Positions 16,101 to 29,222 of a DNA stretch of 64,000 nucleotides are shown here, piece after piece. Source of the DNA: Diplolepis rosae (taxonomy: Eukaryota; Arthropoda; Insecta; Hymenoptera; Diplolepididae); assembly GCA_030998225.1 (NCBI GenBank), contig JAPYXD010000052.1, forward strand, positions 62,001 through 126,000, written 5' to 3'. The notes under the pieces were generated by a model that was not told the origin of the DNA, did not search any database, and was given only the letters and a program-made list of their open reading frames with translations. Both the position numbers and the translations under genes were made by a program. How positions within the stretch are numbered: the stretch's first letter is position 1; each line of letters opens with the position of its first letter.

Positions 16101-19100
16101 ATATAAATCCAAATTGAAATCGTTCAAGCGAATAAAATGCAAATTTCTTTTTCAGTTTCTGACAAACTGCAATATCTCCGGTCAGACACTCAATATCCCT
16201 CAAACATTTTGGATCATGTTGATCTTTTAACCATTTAAATTTGAAGACTAGTGCGTTTTTATGTTAAGTAGAATAGTGTCAAATATAAAGATATTTAACG
16301 ATTATGCAGAATATTAAATCAGTAGAATGTATCGATGCGAATTATATAAATCCAAATTGAAATCGTTCAAGCGAATAAAATGGAAATATCTTTTTCAGTT
16401 TCTGACAAAATGCAATATCTCCGATCAGACACTCAATATCCCTCAAACATTTTAAAGCATGTAAGTCTTTTAACATTTTTAAGTTGAAGACTAGTGCTTC
16501 TTCATGTAAAGTAGAATGATGTGAAAGCCACGAGCATTCACTCTAACAATAATAAAGGATATTGACGAAGTAGAATGTATCAATGCGAATTAGATATATT
16601 CAAATTAAAATCGTCCAAGGGAATAAAATGCAAATATCTTTTTCAGTTTCTGACAAAATGTAATATTTTCAGTCAGACATACAATATCCCTCAAACATTT
16701 TGGAGCATGTTGATCTTTTAACCATTTAAATTTGAAGACTAGTGCGTTTTTATGTAAAGTAGAATAGTGTGAAATATAAGGATATATAAGGATAATACAG
16801 GATATTGAATCAGTAGAATGTATCGATGCGAATTATATAAATTCAAATTGAAATCGTTCAAGCGAATAAAATGCAAATATCTTTTTCAGTTTCTGACAAA
16901 ATGCAATATCTCCGGTCAGACACTCAATATCCCTCAAACATTTTGGGGCATGTTGATCTTTTAACCATTTAAATTTGAAGACTAGTGCGTTTTTATGTAA
17001 AGTAGAATAGTGTGAAATATAATGATATATAAGGATAATACAGGATATTGAATCAGTAGAATGTATCGATGCGAATTATATAAATTCAAATTGAAATCGT
17101 TCAAGCGAATAAAATGCAAATATCTTTTTCAGTTTCTGACAAAATGCAATATTTCCAGTCACACACTCAATATACCTTAAACATTTTGGAGCATGTAAAT
17201 CTTTTAACAATTTAAATTTGAAGACTAGTGCGTTTTTATGTAATGTAGAATTGTGTGAAATAAAAGGATATGTATCGATAATACAGGATATTTAACCAGT
17301 AGAATGTATCGATGCGAATTATATAAATCCAAATTGAAATCGTTCAAGCGAATAAAATGCAAATATCTTTTTCAGTTTCTGACAAAATGCAATATCTCCG
17401 GTCAGACACTCAATATCCCTCAAACATTTTGGGGCATGTTGATCTTTTAACCATTTAAATTTGAAGACTAGTGCGTTTTTATGTAAAGTAGAATAGTATG
17501 AAATATAAAGATATATAACGATAATAGAGGATATTAAATCAGTAGAGTGTATCGATGCGAATTATATAAATTCAAATTGAAATCGTTCAAGCGAATAAAA
17601 TTCAAATATCTTTTTCAGTTTCTGACAAAATGCAATACTCCCAGTCAGACAAACAATATCCCTCAAACATTTTGGAGCATGTAAATCTTTTAACAAGTTA
17701 AATTTCAAGACTATTGCGTTTTTATATTAAGTAGAATAGTTTGAAATATAAAGATATATAACGATTATACAGAATATTAAATCAGTAGAATGTATCGATG
17801 CGAATTATATAAATTCAAATTGAAATCGTTCAAGCGAATAAAATGCAAATATCTTTTTCAGTTTCTGACAAAATGCAATATCTCCGGTCAGACACTCAAT
17901 ATCCCTCAAACATTTTGGGGCATGTTGATCTTTTAACCATTTAAATTTGAAGACTAGTGCGTTTTTATGTAAAGTAGAATAGTGTGAAATATAATGATAT
18001 ATAAGGATAATACAGGATATTGAATCAGTAGAATGTATCGATGCGAATTATATAAATCCAAATTGAAATCGTTCAAGCGAATAAAATGGAAATATCTTTT
18101 TCAGTTTCTGACAAAATGCAATATCTCCGATCAGACACTCAATATCCCTCAAACATTTTGGGGCATGTTGATCTTTTAACCATTTAAATTTGAAGACTAG
18201 TGCGTTTTTATGTAATGTAGAATTGTGTGAAATAAAAAGATATGTAACGATAATACAGGATATTAAACCAGTAGAATGTATCGATGCGAATTATATAAAT
18301 CCAAATTGAAATCGTTCAAGCGAATAAAATGCAAATTTCTTTTTCAGTTTCTGACAAACTTCAATATCTCCGGTCAGACACTCAATATCCCTCAAACATT
18401 TTGGATCATGTAAATCTTTTAACAATTTAAATTTGAAGACTAGTGCGTTTATATGTAAAGTAGAATAGTGTCAAATATAAAGATATTTAACGATTATGCA
18501 GAATATTAAATCAGTAGAATGTATCGATGCGAATTATATAAATCCAAATTGAAATCGTTCAAGCGAATAAAATGGAAATATCTTTTTCAGTTTCTGACAA
18601 AATGCAATATCTCCGATCAGACACTCAATATCCCTCAAACATTTTAAAGCATGTAAGTCTTTTAACATTTTTAAGTTGAAGACTAGTGCTTCTTCATGTA
18701 AAGTAGAATGATGTGAAAGCCACGAGCATTCACTCTAACAATAATAAAGGATATTGACGAAGTAGAATGTATCAATGCGAATTAGATATATTCAAATTAA
18801 AATCGTCCAAGGGAATAAAATGCAAATATCTTTTTCAGTTTCTGACAAAATGTAATATTTTCAGTCAGACATACAATATCCCTCAAACATTTTGGAGCAT
18901 GTAAATCATTTAACAATTTAAATTTGAAGACTAGTGCGTTTTTATGTAAAGTAGAATAGTGTGAAATATAATGATATATAAGGATAATACAGGATATTGA
19001 ATCAGTAGAATGTATCGATGCGAATTATATAAATCCAAATTGAAATCGTTCAAGCGAATAAAATGCAAATATCTTTTTCAGTTTCTGACAAAATGCAATA

Positions 19101-22100
19101 TCTCCGGTCAGACACTCAATATCCCTCAAACATTTTGGAGCATGTAAATCATTTAACAATTTAAATTTGAAGACTAGTGCGTTTTTATGCAATGTAGAAT
19201 TGTGTGAAATAAAAAGCTATGTAACGATAATACAGGTTATTAAACCAGTAGAATGTATCGATGCGAATTATATAAATCCAAATTGAAATCGTTCAAGCGA
19301 ATAAAATGCAAATTTCTTTTTCAGTTTCTGACAAACTGCAATATCTCCGGTCAGACCCTCAATATCCCTCAAACATTTTGGATCATGTAAATCTTTTAAC
19401 AATTTAAATTTGAAGACTAGTGCGTTTATATGTAAAGTAGAATAGTGTCAAATATAAAGATATTTAACGATTATGCAGAATATTAAATCAGTAGAATGTA
19501 TCGATGCGAATTATATAAATCCAAATTGAAATCGTTCAAGCGAATAAAATGCAAATATCTTTTTCAGTTTCTGACAAAATGCAATATCTCCGGTCAGACA
19601 CTCAATATCCCTCAAACATTTTGGGGCATGTTGATCTTTTAACCATTTAAATTTGAAGACTAGTGCGTTTTTATGTAAAGTAGAATAGTGTGAAATATAA
19701 GGATATATAAGGATAATACAGGATATTGAATCAGTAGAATGTATCGATGCGAATTATATAAATTCAAATTGAAATCGTTCAAGCGAATAAAATGCAAATA
19801 TCTTTTTCAGTTTCTGACAAAACGCAATATTTCCAGTCACACACTCAATATACCTTAAACATTTTGGAGAATGTTAATCTTTTAACAATTTAAATTTGAA
19901 GACTAGTGCGTTTTTATGTAAAGTAGAATAGTATGAAATATAAAGATATATAACGATAATAGAGGATATTAAATCAGTAGAATGTATCGATGCGAATTAT
20001 ATAAATTCAAATTGAAATCGTTCAGGCGAATAAAATTCAAATATATTTTCAATTTCTGACAAAATGCAATACTCCCTGTCAGACAAACAATATCCCTCAA
20101 ACATTTTGGAGCATGTTAATCTTTTAACAATTTAAATTTGAAGACTAGTGCGTTTTTATGTAATGTAGAATAGTGTGAAATAAAAAGATATATTACGATA
20201 ATACAGGATATTGAACCAGTAGAATGTATCGATGCGAATTAAATAATTTTAAATTTAAATCGTTCAAGCGAATAAAATGCAAATATCTTTTTCATTTTCT
20301 GACAAAATGCAATATTTCCAGTCACACACTCAATATACCTTAAACATTTTGGAGCATGTAAGTCTTTTAACATTTTTAAGTTGAAGACTAGTGCTTCTTC
20401 ATGTAAAGTAGAATGATGTGAAAGCCACGAGCATTTACTCTAACAATAATAAAGGATATTGACGAAGTAGAATGTATCAATGCGAATTATATATATTCAA
20501 ATTAAAATCGTACAAGCGAATAAAATGCAAATATCTTTTTCAGTTTCTGACAAAATGTAATATTTTCAGTCAGACATACAATATCCCTCAAACATTTTGG
20601 AGCATGTAAATCTTTTAACAATTTAAATTTGAAGACTAGTGCGTTTTTATGTAAAGTAGAATAGTGTGAAATATAATGATATATAAGGATAATACAGGAT
20701 ATTGAATCAGTAGAATGTATCGATGCGAATTATATAAATCCAAATTGAAATCGTTCAAGCGAATAAAATGCAAATATCTTTTTCAGTTTCTGACAAAATG
20801 CAATATCTCCGGTCAGACACTCAATATCCCTCAAACATTTTGGAGCATGTAAATCTTTTAACAATTTAAATTTGAAGACTAGTGGGTTTTTATGTAATGT
20901 AGAATAGTGTGAAATATAAAGATATATAACGATAATAGAAGATATTAAATCAGTAGAATGTATCGATGCGAATTATATAAATTCAAATTGAAATCGTTCA
21001 ATTGAATAAAATGCAAATATCTTTTTCAGTTTCTGACAAAATGCAATATCTCCGATCAGACACTCAATATCCCTCAAACATTTTGAAGCATGTAAGTCTT
21101 TTAACATTTTTAAGTTGAAGACTAGTGCTTCTTCATGTAAAGTAGAATGATGTGAAAGCCACGAGCATTTACTCTAACAATAATAAAGGATATTGACGAA
21201 GTAGAATGTATCAATGCGAATTATATATATTCAAATTAAAATCGTCCAAGCGAATAAAATGCAAATATCTTTTTCAGTTTCTGACAAAATGTAATATTTT
21301 CAGTCAGACATACAATATCCCTCAAACATTTTGGAGCATGTAAATCTTTTAACAATTTAAATTTGAAGACTAGTGCGTTTTTATGTAATGTAGAATTGTG
21401 TGAAATAAAAAGATATGTAACGATAATACAGGATATTAAACCAGTAGAATGTATCGATGCGAATTATATAAATCCAAATTGAAATCGTTCAAGCGAATAA
21501 AATGCAAATTTCTTTTTCAGTTTCTGACAAACTGCAATATCTCCGGTCAGACACTCAATATCCCTCAAACATTTTGGATCATGTAAATCTTTTAACAAGT
21601 TAAATTTCAAGACTATTGCGTTTTTATATTAAGTAGAATAGTTTGAAATATAAAGATATATAACGATTATACAGAATATTAAATCAGTAGAATGTATCGA
21701 TGCGAATTATATAAATCCAAATTGAAATCGTTCAAGCGAATAAAATGCAAATATCTTTTTCAGTTTCTGACAAAATGCAATATCTCCGGTCAGACACTCA
21801 ATATCCCTCAAACATTTTGGGGCATGTTGATCTTTTAACCATTTAAATTTGAAGACTAGTGCGTTTTTATGTAAAGTAGAATAGTGTGAAATATAATGAT
21901 ATATAAGGATAATACAGGATATTGAATCAGTAGAATGTATCGATGCGAATTATATAAATTCAAATTGAAATCGTTCAAGCGAATAAAATGCAAATATCTT
22001 TTTCAGTTTCTGACAAAATGCAATATCTCCGGTCAGACACTCAATATCCCTCAAACATTTTGGGGCATGTTGATCTTTTAACCATTTAAATTTGAAGACT

Positions 22101-25100
22101 AGTGCGTTTTTATGTAAAGTAGAATAGTGTGAAATATAAAGATATATAACGATAATAGAAGATATTAAATCAGTAGAATGTATCGATGCGAATTATATAA
22201 ATTCAAATTGAAATCGTTCAATTGAATAAAATGCAAATATCTTTTTCAGTTTCTGACAAAATGCAATATCTCCGATCAGACACTCAATATCCCTCAAACA
22301 TTTTGAAGCATGTAAGTCTTTTAACATTTTTAAGTTGAAGACTAGTGCTTCTTCATGTAAAGTAGAATGATGTGAAAGCCACGAGCATTTACTCTAACAA
22401 TAATAAAGGATATTGACGAAGTAGAATGTATCAATGCGAATTATATATATTCAAATTAAAATCCTCCAAGCGAATAAAATGCAAATATCTTTTTCAGTTT
22501 CTGACAAAATGTAATATTTTCAGTCAGACATACAATATCCCTCAAACATTTTGGAGCATGTAAATCTTTTAACAATTTAAATTTGAAGACTAGTGCGTTT
22601 TTATGTAATGTAGAATTGTGTGAAATAAAAAGATATGTAACGATAATACAGGATATTAAACCAGTAGAATGTATCGATGCGAATTATATAAATCCAAATT
22701 GAAATCGTTCAAGCGAATAAAATGCAAATTTCTTTTTCAGTTTCTGACAAACTGCAATATCTCCGGTCAGACACTCAATATCCCTCAAACATTTTGGATC
22801 ATGTAAATCTTTTAACAAGTTAAATTTCAAGACTATTGCGTTTTTATATTAAGTAGAATAGTTTGAAATATAAAGATATATAACGATTATACAGAATATT
22901 AAATCAGTAGAATGTATCGATGCGAATTATATAAATCCAAATTGAAATCGTTCAAGCGAATAAAATGCAAATATCTTTTTCAGTTTCTGACAAAATGCAA
23001 TATCTCCGGTCAGACACTCAATATCCCTCAAACATTTTGGGGCATGTTGATCTTTTAACCATTTAAATTTGAAGACTAGTGCGTTTTTATGTAAAGTAGA
23101 ATAGTGTGAAATATAATGATATATAAGGATAATACAGGATATTGAATCAGTAGAATGTATCGATGCGAATTATATAAATTCAAATTGAAATCGTTCAAGC
23201 GAATAAAATGCAAATATCTTTTTCAGATTCTGACAAAATGCAATATTTCCAGTCACACACTCAATATACCTTAAACATTTTGGAGCATGTAAATCTTTTA
23301 ACAAGTTAAATTTCAAGACTATTGCGTTTTTATATTAAGTAGAATAGTTTGAAATATAAAGATATATAACGATTATACAGAATATTAAATCAGTAGAATG
23401 TATCGATGCGAATTATATAAATTCAAATTGAAATCGTTCAAGCGAATAAAATGCAAATATCTTTTTCAGTTTCTGACAAAATGCAATATCTCCGGTCAGA
23501 CACTCAATATCCCTCAAACATTTTGGGGCATGTTGATCTTTTAACCATTTAAATTTGAAGACTAGTGCGTTTTTATGTAAAGTAGAATAGTATGAAATAT
23601 AAAGATATATAACGATAATAGAGGATATTAAATCAGTAGAGTGTATCGATGCGAATTATATAAATTCAAATTGAAATCGTTCAATTGAATAAAATGCAAA
23701 AATCTTTTTCAGTTTCTGACAAAATGCAATATCTCCGATCAGACACTCAATATCCCTTAAACATTTTGAAGCATGTAAGTCTTTTAACATTTTTAAGTTG
23801 AAGACTAGTGCTTCTTCATGTAAAGTAGAATGATGTGAAAGCGACGAGCATTTACTCTAACAATAATAAAGGATATTGACGAAGTAGAATGTATCGATGC
23901 GAATTATATAATTTTAAATTTAAATAGTTCGAGCGAATAAAATGCAAATTTCTTTTTCAGTTTCTGACAAAATGCAATATCTCCGGTCAGACACTCAATA
24001 TCCCTCAAACATTTTGGATCCTGTAAATCTTTTAACAAGTTAAATTTGAAGTCTAGTGCGTTTTTATGTAATGTAGGATAGTGTGACAGAAAAAGATATA
24101 TAACTATAATACAGGATATTAAACCAGTAGAATGTATCGATGCGAATTATATAAATCCAAATTGAAATCGTTCAAGCGAATAAAATGCAAATTTCTTTTT
24201 CAGTTTCTGACAAACTGCAATATCTCCGGTCAGACACTCAATATCCCTCAAACATTTTGGATCTTGTAAATCTTTTAACAATTTAAATTTGAAGACTAGT
24301 GCGTTTATATTTAAAGTAGAAAAGTGTCAAATATAAAGATATTTAACGATTATGCAGAATATTAAATCAGTAGAATGTATCGATGCGAATTATATAAATC
24401 CAAATTGAAATCGTTCAAGCGAATAAAATGCAAATATCTTTTTCAGTTTCTGACAAAATGCAATATCTCCGGTCAGACACTCAATATCCCTCAAACATTT
24501 TGGGGCATGTTGATCTTTTAACCATTTAAATTTGAAGACTAGTGCGTTTTTATGTAAAGTAGAATAGTGTGAAATATAATGATATATAAGGATAATACAG
24601 GATATTGAATCAGTAGAATGTATCGATGCGAATTATATAAATTCAAATTGAAATCGTTCAAGCGAATAAAATGCAAATATCTTTTTCAGTTTCTGACAAA
24701 ATGCAATATTTCCAGTCACACACTCAATATACCTTAAACATTTTGGAGCATGTTAATCTTTTAACAATTTAAATTTGAAGACTAGTGCGTTTTTATGTAA
24801 AGTAGAATAGTTTGAAATATAAAGATATATAACGATTATACAGAATATTAAATCAGTAGAATGTATCGATGCGAATTATATAAATTCAAATTGAAATCGT
24901 TCAAGCGAATAAAATGCAAATATCTTTTTCAGTTTCTGACAAAATGCAATATCTCCGGTCAGACACTCAATATCCCTCAAACATTTTGGGGCATGTTGAT
25001 CTTTTAACCATTTAAATTTGAAGACTAGTGCGTTTTTATGTAAAGTAGAATAGTGTGAAATATAATGATATATAAGGATAATACAGGATATTGAATCAGT

Positions 25101-27238
25101 AGAATGTATCGATGCGAATTATATAAATTCAAATTGAAATCGTTCAAGCGAATAAAATGCAAATATCTTTTTCAGTTTCTGACAAAATGCAATATTTCCA
25201 GTCACACACTCAATATACCTTAAACATTTTGGAGCATGTAAGTCTTTTAACATTTTTAAGTTGAAGACTAGTGCTTCTTCATGTAAAGTAGAATGATGTG
25301 AAAGCCACGAGCATTTACTCTAACAATAATAAAGGATATTGACGAAGTAGAATGTATCAATGCGAATTATATATATTCAAATTAAAATCCTCCAAGCGAA
25401 TAAAATGCAAATATCTTTTTCAGTTTCTGACAAAATGTAATATTTTCAGTCAGACATACAATATCCCTCAAACATTTTGGAGCATGTAAATCTTTTAACA
25501 ATTTAAATTTGAAGACTAGTGCGTTTTTATGTAATGTAGAATTGTGTGAAATAAAAAGATATGTAACGATAATACAGGATATTTAACCAGTAGAATGTAT
25601 CGATGCGAATTATATAAATCCAAATTGAAATCGTTCAAGCGAATAAAATGCAAATTTCTTTTTCAGTTTCTGACAAACTTCAATATCTCCGGTCAGACAC
25701 TCAATATCCCTCAAACATTTTGGATCATGTAAATCTTTTAACAATTTAAATTTGAAGACTAGTGCGTTTATATGTAAAGTAGAATAGTGTCAAATATAAA
25801 GATATTTAACGATTATGCAGAATATTAAATCAGTAGAATGTATCGATGCGAATTATATAAATCCAAATTGAAATCGTTCAAGCGAATAAAATGCAAATAT
25901 CTTTTTCAGTTTCTGACAAAATGCAATATCTCCGGTCAGACACTCAATATCCCTCAAACATTTTGGATCTTGTAAATCTTTTAACAATTTAAATTTGAAG
26001 ACTAGTGCGTTTTTATGTAAAGTAGAATAGTGTGAAATATAATGATATATAAGGATAATACAGGATATTGAATCAGTAGAATGTATCGATGCGAATTATA
26101 TAAATTCAAATTGAAATCGTTCAAGCGAATAAAATGCAAATATCTTTTTCAGTTTCTGACAAAATGCAATATTTCCAGTCACACACTCAATATACCTTAA
26201 ACATTTTGGAGCATGTTAATCTTTTATCAATTTAAATTTGAAGACTAGTGCGTTTTTATGTAAAGTAGAATAGTATGAAATATAAAGATATATAACGATA
26301 ATAGAGGATATTAAATCAGTAGAGTGTATCGATGCGAATTATATAAATTCAAATTGAAATCGTTCAAGCGAATAAAATTCAAATATCTTTTTCAGTTTCT
26401 GACAAAATGCAATACTCCCAGTCAGACAAACAATATCCCTCAAACATTTTGGAGCATGTAAGTCTTTTAACATTTTTAAGTTGATGACTAGTGCTTCTTC
26501 ATGTAAAGTAGAATGATGTGAAAGCCACGAGCATTTACTCTAACAATAATAAAGGATATTGACGAAGTAGAATGTATCAATGCGAATTATATATATTCAA
26601 ATTAAAATCCTCCAAGCGAATAAAATGCAAATATCTTTTTCAGTTTCTGACAAAATGTAATATTTTCAGTCAGACATACAATATCCCTCAAACATTTTGG
26701 AGCATGTAAATCTTTTAACAATTTAAATTTGAAGACTAGTGCGTTTTTATGTAATGTAGAATAGTGTGAAATATAAAGATATATAACGATAATACAGGAT
26801 ATTAAACCAGGAGAATGTATCGATGCGAATTATATAATTTCAAATTTAAATCGTTCGAGCGAATAAAATGCAAATTTCTTTTTCAGTTTCTGACAAAATG
26901 CAATATCTCCGGTCAGACACTCAATATCCCTCAAACATTTTGAAGCATGTAAATCTTTTAACATGTTAAATATGAAGACTATTGCGTTTTTATGTAAAGT
27001 AGAATAGTTTGAAATATAAAGATATATAACGATAATAGAAGATATTAAATCAGTAGAATGTATCAATGCGAATTATATATATTCAAATTAAAATCGTCCA
27101 AGCGAATAAAATGCAAATATCTTTTTCAGTTTCTGACAAAATGTAATATTTTCAGTCAGACATACAATATCCCTCAAACATTTTAGAGCATGAAAATCTT
27201 TTAACATTTTAAATTTGAAGACTAGCGCTTATTCATGT
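13195..27238. repeat. Distal satellite half with other higher-order periods (2,192 and 1,220 bp)
   Basis: After 13195 the 7,508-bp register is lost. A monomer with TTTAAAGCATG at about 16450 recurs at about 18642, offset 2,192 bp (eight 243-bp monomers plus one 248-bp monomer). The block around 20941-21650 recurs from 22161, offset 1,220 bp (four 243-bp plus one 248-bp). Monomers with GGGGCATGTTGATC and with TCACACACTCAATATACC are confined to this half. The two halves thus have separate variant pools. Confidence 0.75.
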
Positions 27239-27242
27239 ACTT

Positions 27243-28090
27243 TTGGAATCTACCAGATTATTATGAACAGTTGTTCTTATTCCAATAAGGCGAGCGACTA
27301 AATCTTTGACATATTGTTGATATGTTGGTAATAAGTCGTCCTCTCGAAGTGGTTTACATAACGGTGACCTTGCTGAACGACCAAAAACCAATTCGAAAGG
27401 GGTATGTTTCGTACCTTCATGTACACATGTGTTATAATTAAATATGGCAATTTCTGTCCACAGGTCCCACTCACAATCCTTCTCAAAGTATTGTTTTAAA
27501 AATTCACCTAATGCATAGTGTGAACGTTCAAGTGACCCATTGGATTGCGGATGGAATGCGGTGTTTCTTATTCTCTTGATTTTAAACCTTTTGGCTATTT
27601 CTTAAATCAATTTACTCAGAAAGTTCCGTCCTTGATCAGTCAAACTTACCTTGGGTGCTCCAAATATACAAATAAATTTCTTTATAAACGCGTCAGCTAT
27701 CGTGGTGGTTAAAGCGTTAGGTAAAGGTGCTGCTACACTGAATTTTGATAGTTGGTCTTGTATTGTGAGTATGTATTCGTTGTCGTTCTTAGTTTTGGAC
27801 AGGGGATCCACAATATCTAGAGCAATTTTTTGAAATACAGTCCCAGGTGTGTCAGTTATCGTCATAGGTTTTCTGGTTTTTATTTTAACTAGTTTTTTTA
27901 GTTGGCATTGAATACATTGCTGTATCCGCCTTTAAATGTCCTGCTTCAAATTTTCCCATTAGTAATCTCTCTGTATCATATTAAAGGTTTTAGATACCCC
28001 CCCCCCCCCCCCCCCGTGACCTCCTATGGGTGAATCATGGAGTTCCCTAAAAATTTCGTCTCTTCAATTTTCTGTTACATGTTGGAGAGT
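27243..28090 (-). pseudogene. Ty3/gypsy integrase remnant, truncated by the satellite
   Basis: Read on the minus strand this is a gypsy integrase. The zinc-binding end near 28080-27900 keeps KTFNMIQ and CIQCQ. The core has ALDIVDPL (first catalytic Asp), LTDQGRNF (second Asp) and HPQSNGSLERSH (catalytic Glu), then VHEGTK and ELVFGRSARSP. It is broken: a TAA at about 27602 sits just after NFLSKLI, other stops lie in the zinc-finger part, and a 19-nt C run (27997-28015) interrupts it. DIVDPL has Asp where gypsy integrases usually have Gly. Coding similarity ends at the satellite junction, so the C-terminal GPY module and anything downstream are gone. It closely resembles the integrase at 47.9-48.5 kb. 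Confidence 0.9.
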
Positions 28091-28990
28091 TCCCTTACAT
28101 ACGATTATTTATATTGGGCTGTTGTTGAATACCTTCTTAATTATTTGATTTTCTTCGGCCCATGGTATATTTTCAATGTGAGGACTTTTGATATGCTGAA
28201 GGTTTTTAATATTTTTGTTTTTGAAAGTTTCGTGTAATAATGTAAACGTGTTGTTCAAGTTACGTTTGACAAATTCTTGCGACTCTGGGGTTTCGTTTCT
28301 GACGCATAAACCGAATAGATACCTGTTACCACTTCTTTTAATTTCGCTAAGTCTTCCTACTTGAATTTCTTGCCTGACTGTAACTTTATTCGCTTCGATT
28401 AAAGCCTGACTACCTACATCTAAAGGGTTTCCGTCACTAGCTACAAAATATACTGTGTTATCCGTACGAAAGTGTTCTAATTCCTTAGTTTCTACATATT
28501 ATATCGTTATTAGACGCTGTTCGGGTAGTTTTTTCACATTCAAATTCAGAAGTTCCGTTACCGCAAAGACTCTCTTCCGTTTCGGACTCATGTTGTAGTC
28601 GTTCATTGGCTTTTAAATTTGAGACCTCCCGTGGCTCAATATCCGTCAGTGAGGAGTCGGTTTCTGGGTCGTCAATATTGTCCTCCAGTTTTGCTGACTT
28701 AGCCTGGTTTTGTATAGGTTCGTCATTCGTGGGGCTGGCTGGATAATTCTTGATGGCTGTACTCTCTTCAAGTATCCTAGTTTCTGCTTCGAGATCGCTC
28801 TCGATGTCACTTTCGGCTCAGTTACCTTGTTCGGTTTGTTTGTTTTTGTCGTCAATTCTTCGTTATTATCTCTACGAGCTTGTCTACGAGTAATGGCATT
28901 GACTTGTTGGATTTTAACTGGATTTCGTCACAAAGCATCTGCATTCGCGTTCATCCTACCAGGTTTGTATATTATCTCATAGTCATACTG
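28090..28990 (-). pseudogene. Ty3/gypsy pol linker between RNase H and integrase (decayed)
   Basis: The minus strand carries fragments such as NTVYFVASDG, NRYLFGLCVRN, ESQEFVKRNL and ENIPWAEENQI, lying between the integrase and RNase H parts of the same element, and an acidic serine/threonine-rich stretch around 28520-28860. The element at 45.8-49 kb has an equivalent linker at the same place (HIPWEEVESIF against NIPWAEENQI), so this is a shared family feature. Several frame changes make it non-functional. Short reading frames here on either strand are shadows. Confidence 0.6.
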
Positions 28991-28999
28991 ACAGTTTAA

Positions 29000-29218
29000 C
29001 CCTTAGAGAGTACACCTCTGCCCCATAACACTCGGAGTACAGGGGGCCAGCGGACCCCACGTCAAAAAGTGGTGGATTCTGAAGCCCCCTCTCAAAGTTT
29101 TGACTCCGCAGCGTCTACTGACAGATGGCAAACCAAGTTCCAATTGAAAATTTTAGTATGAAAAAAATTAGATCAAACTTGGGGTGGGGTCCACTGGACC
29201 CCCGGTACTCTCTAAGGG
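29000..29218. mobile_element. piggyBac-type MITE (219 bp) with TTAA target duplications
   Basis: Perfect 14-bp terminal inverted repeats, CCCTTAGAGAGTAC at 29000 and GTACTCTCTAAGGG ending at 29218, are flanked on both sides by TTAA (28996-28999 and 29219-29222). TTAA duplication and CCCT termini are the hallmark of piggyBac transposition. Inside each end is a second inverted pair (CAGGGGGCCAGCGGACCCCAC against its relative on the right). There is no coding capacity. It sits inside the RNase H/linker region of the minus-strand gypsy element, so it arrived after that element. Confidence 0.95.
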
Positions 29219-29222
29219 TTAA

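Larger units (their letters stand above)
1..27238. repeat. Satellite DNA array, ~243-bp monomer, about 112 copies
   Basis: Head-to-tail monomers fill the first 27.2 kb without interruption. Taking the conserved AATCTTTTAAC as phase mark, successive copies begin at 1, 244, 487, 730 and 973, an exact 243-bp step. Each monomer carries in order a GAAGACTAGTG or GAAGACTATTG block, TTTTTATGTAA, a GATATATAACGATAATA-like block, GAATGTATCGATGCGAATTA, ATGCAAAT, a pyrimidine-rich TTTTTCAGTTTCTGAC, and CCCTCAAACATTTTGG. It is strongly AT-rich and stops occur in all frames, so it is non-coding. Copies differ by scattered substitutions and fall into recognisable variants. Pericentromeric or centromeric location is a reasonable inference, not shown. 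I do not recognise the family by name. Confidence 0.97.

Noticed and set aside
26830..27066. 78-codon minus-strand open frame in the satellite
   Set aside because: It lies wholly within degenerate monomers, and the equivalent frame is closed in neighbouring copies.
1..27238. CRISPR-like array
   Set aside because: The repeats are 243 bp, head-to-tail, without distinct spacers, in a eukaryotic context; this is satellite DNA.
27651..27833. Plus-strand frame opposite the integrase
   Set aside because: Antisense shadow of the minus-strand integrase, with no motif of its own.
27997..28015. 19-nt C run as a possible regulatory or G-quadruplex element
   Set aside because: A simple homopolymer inside a dead integrase; an expanded or sequencing-sensitive run is the simpler reading.
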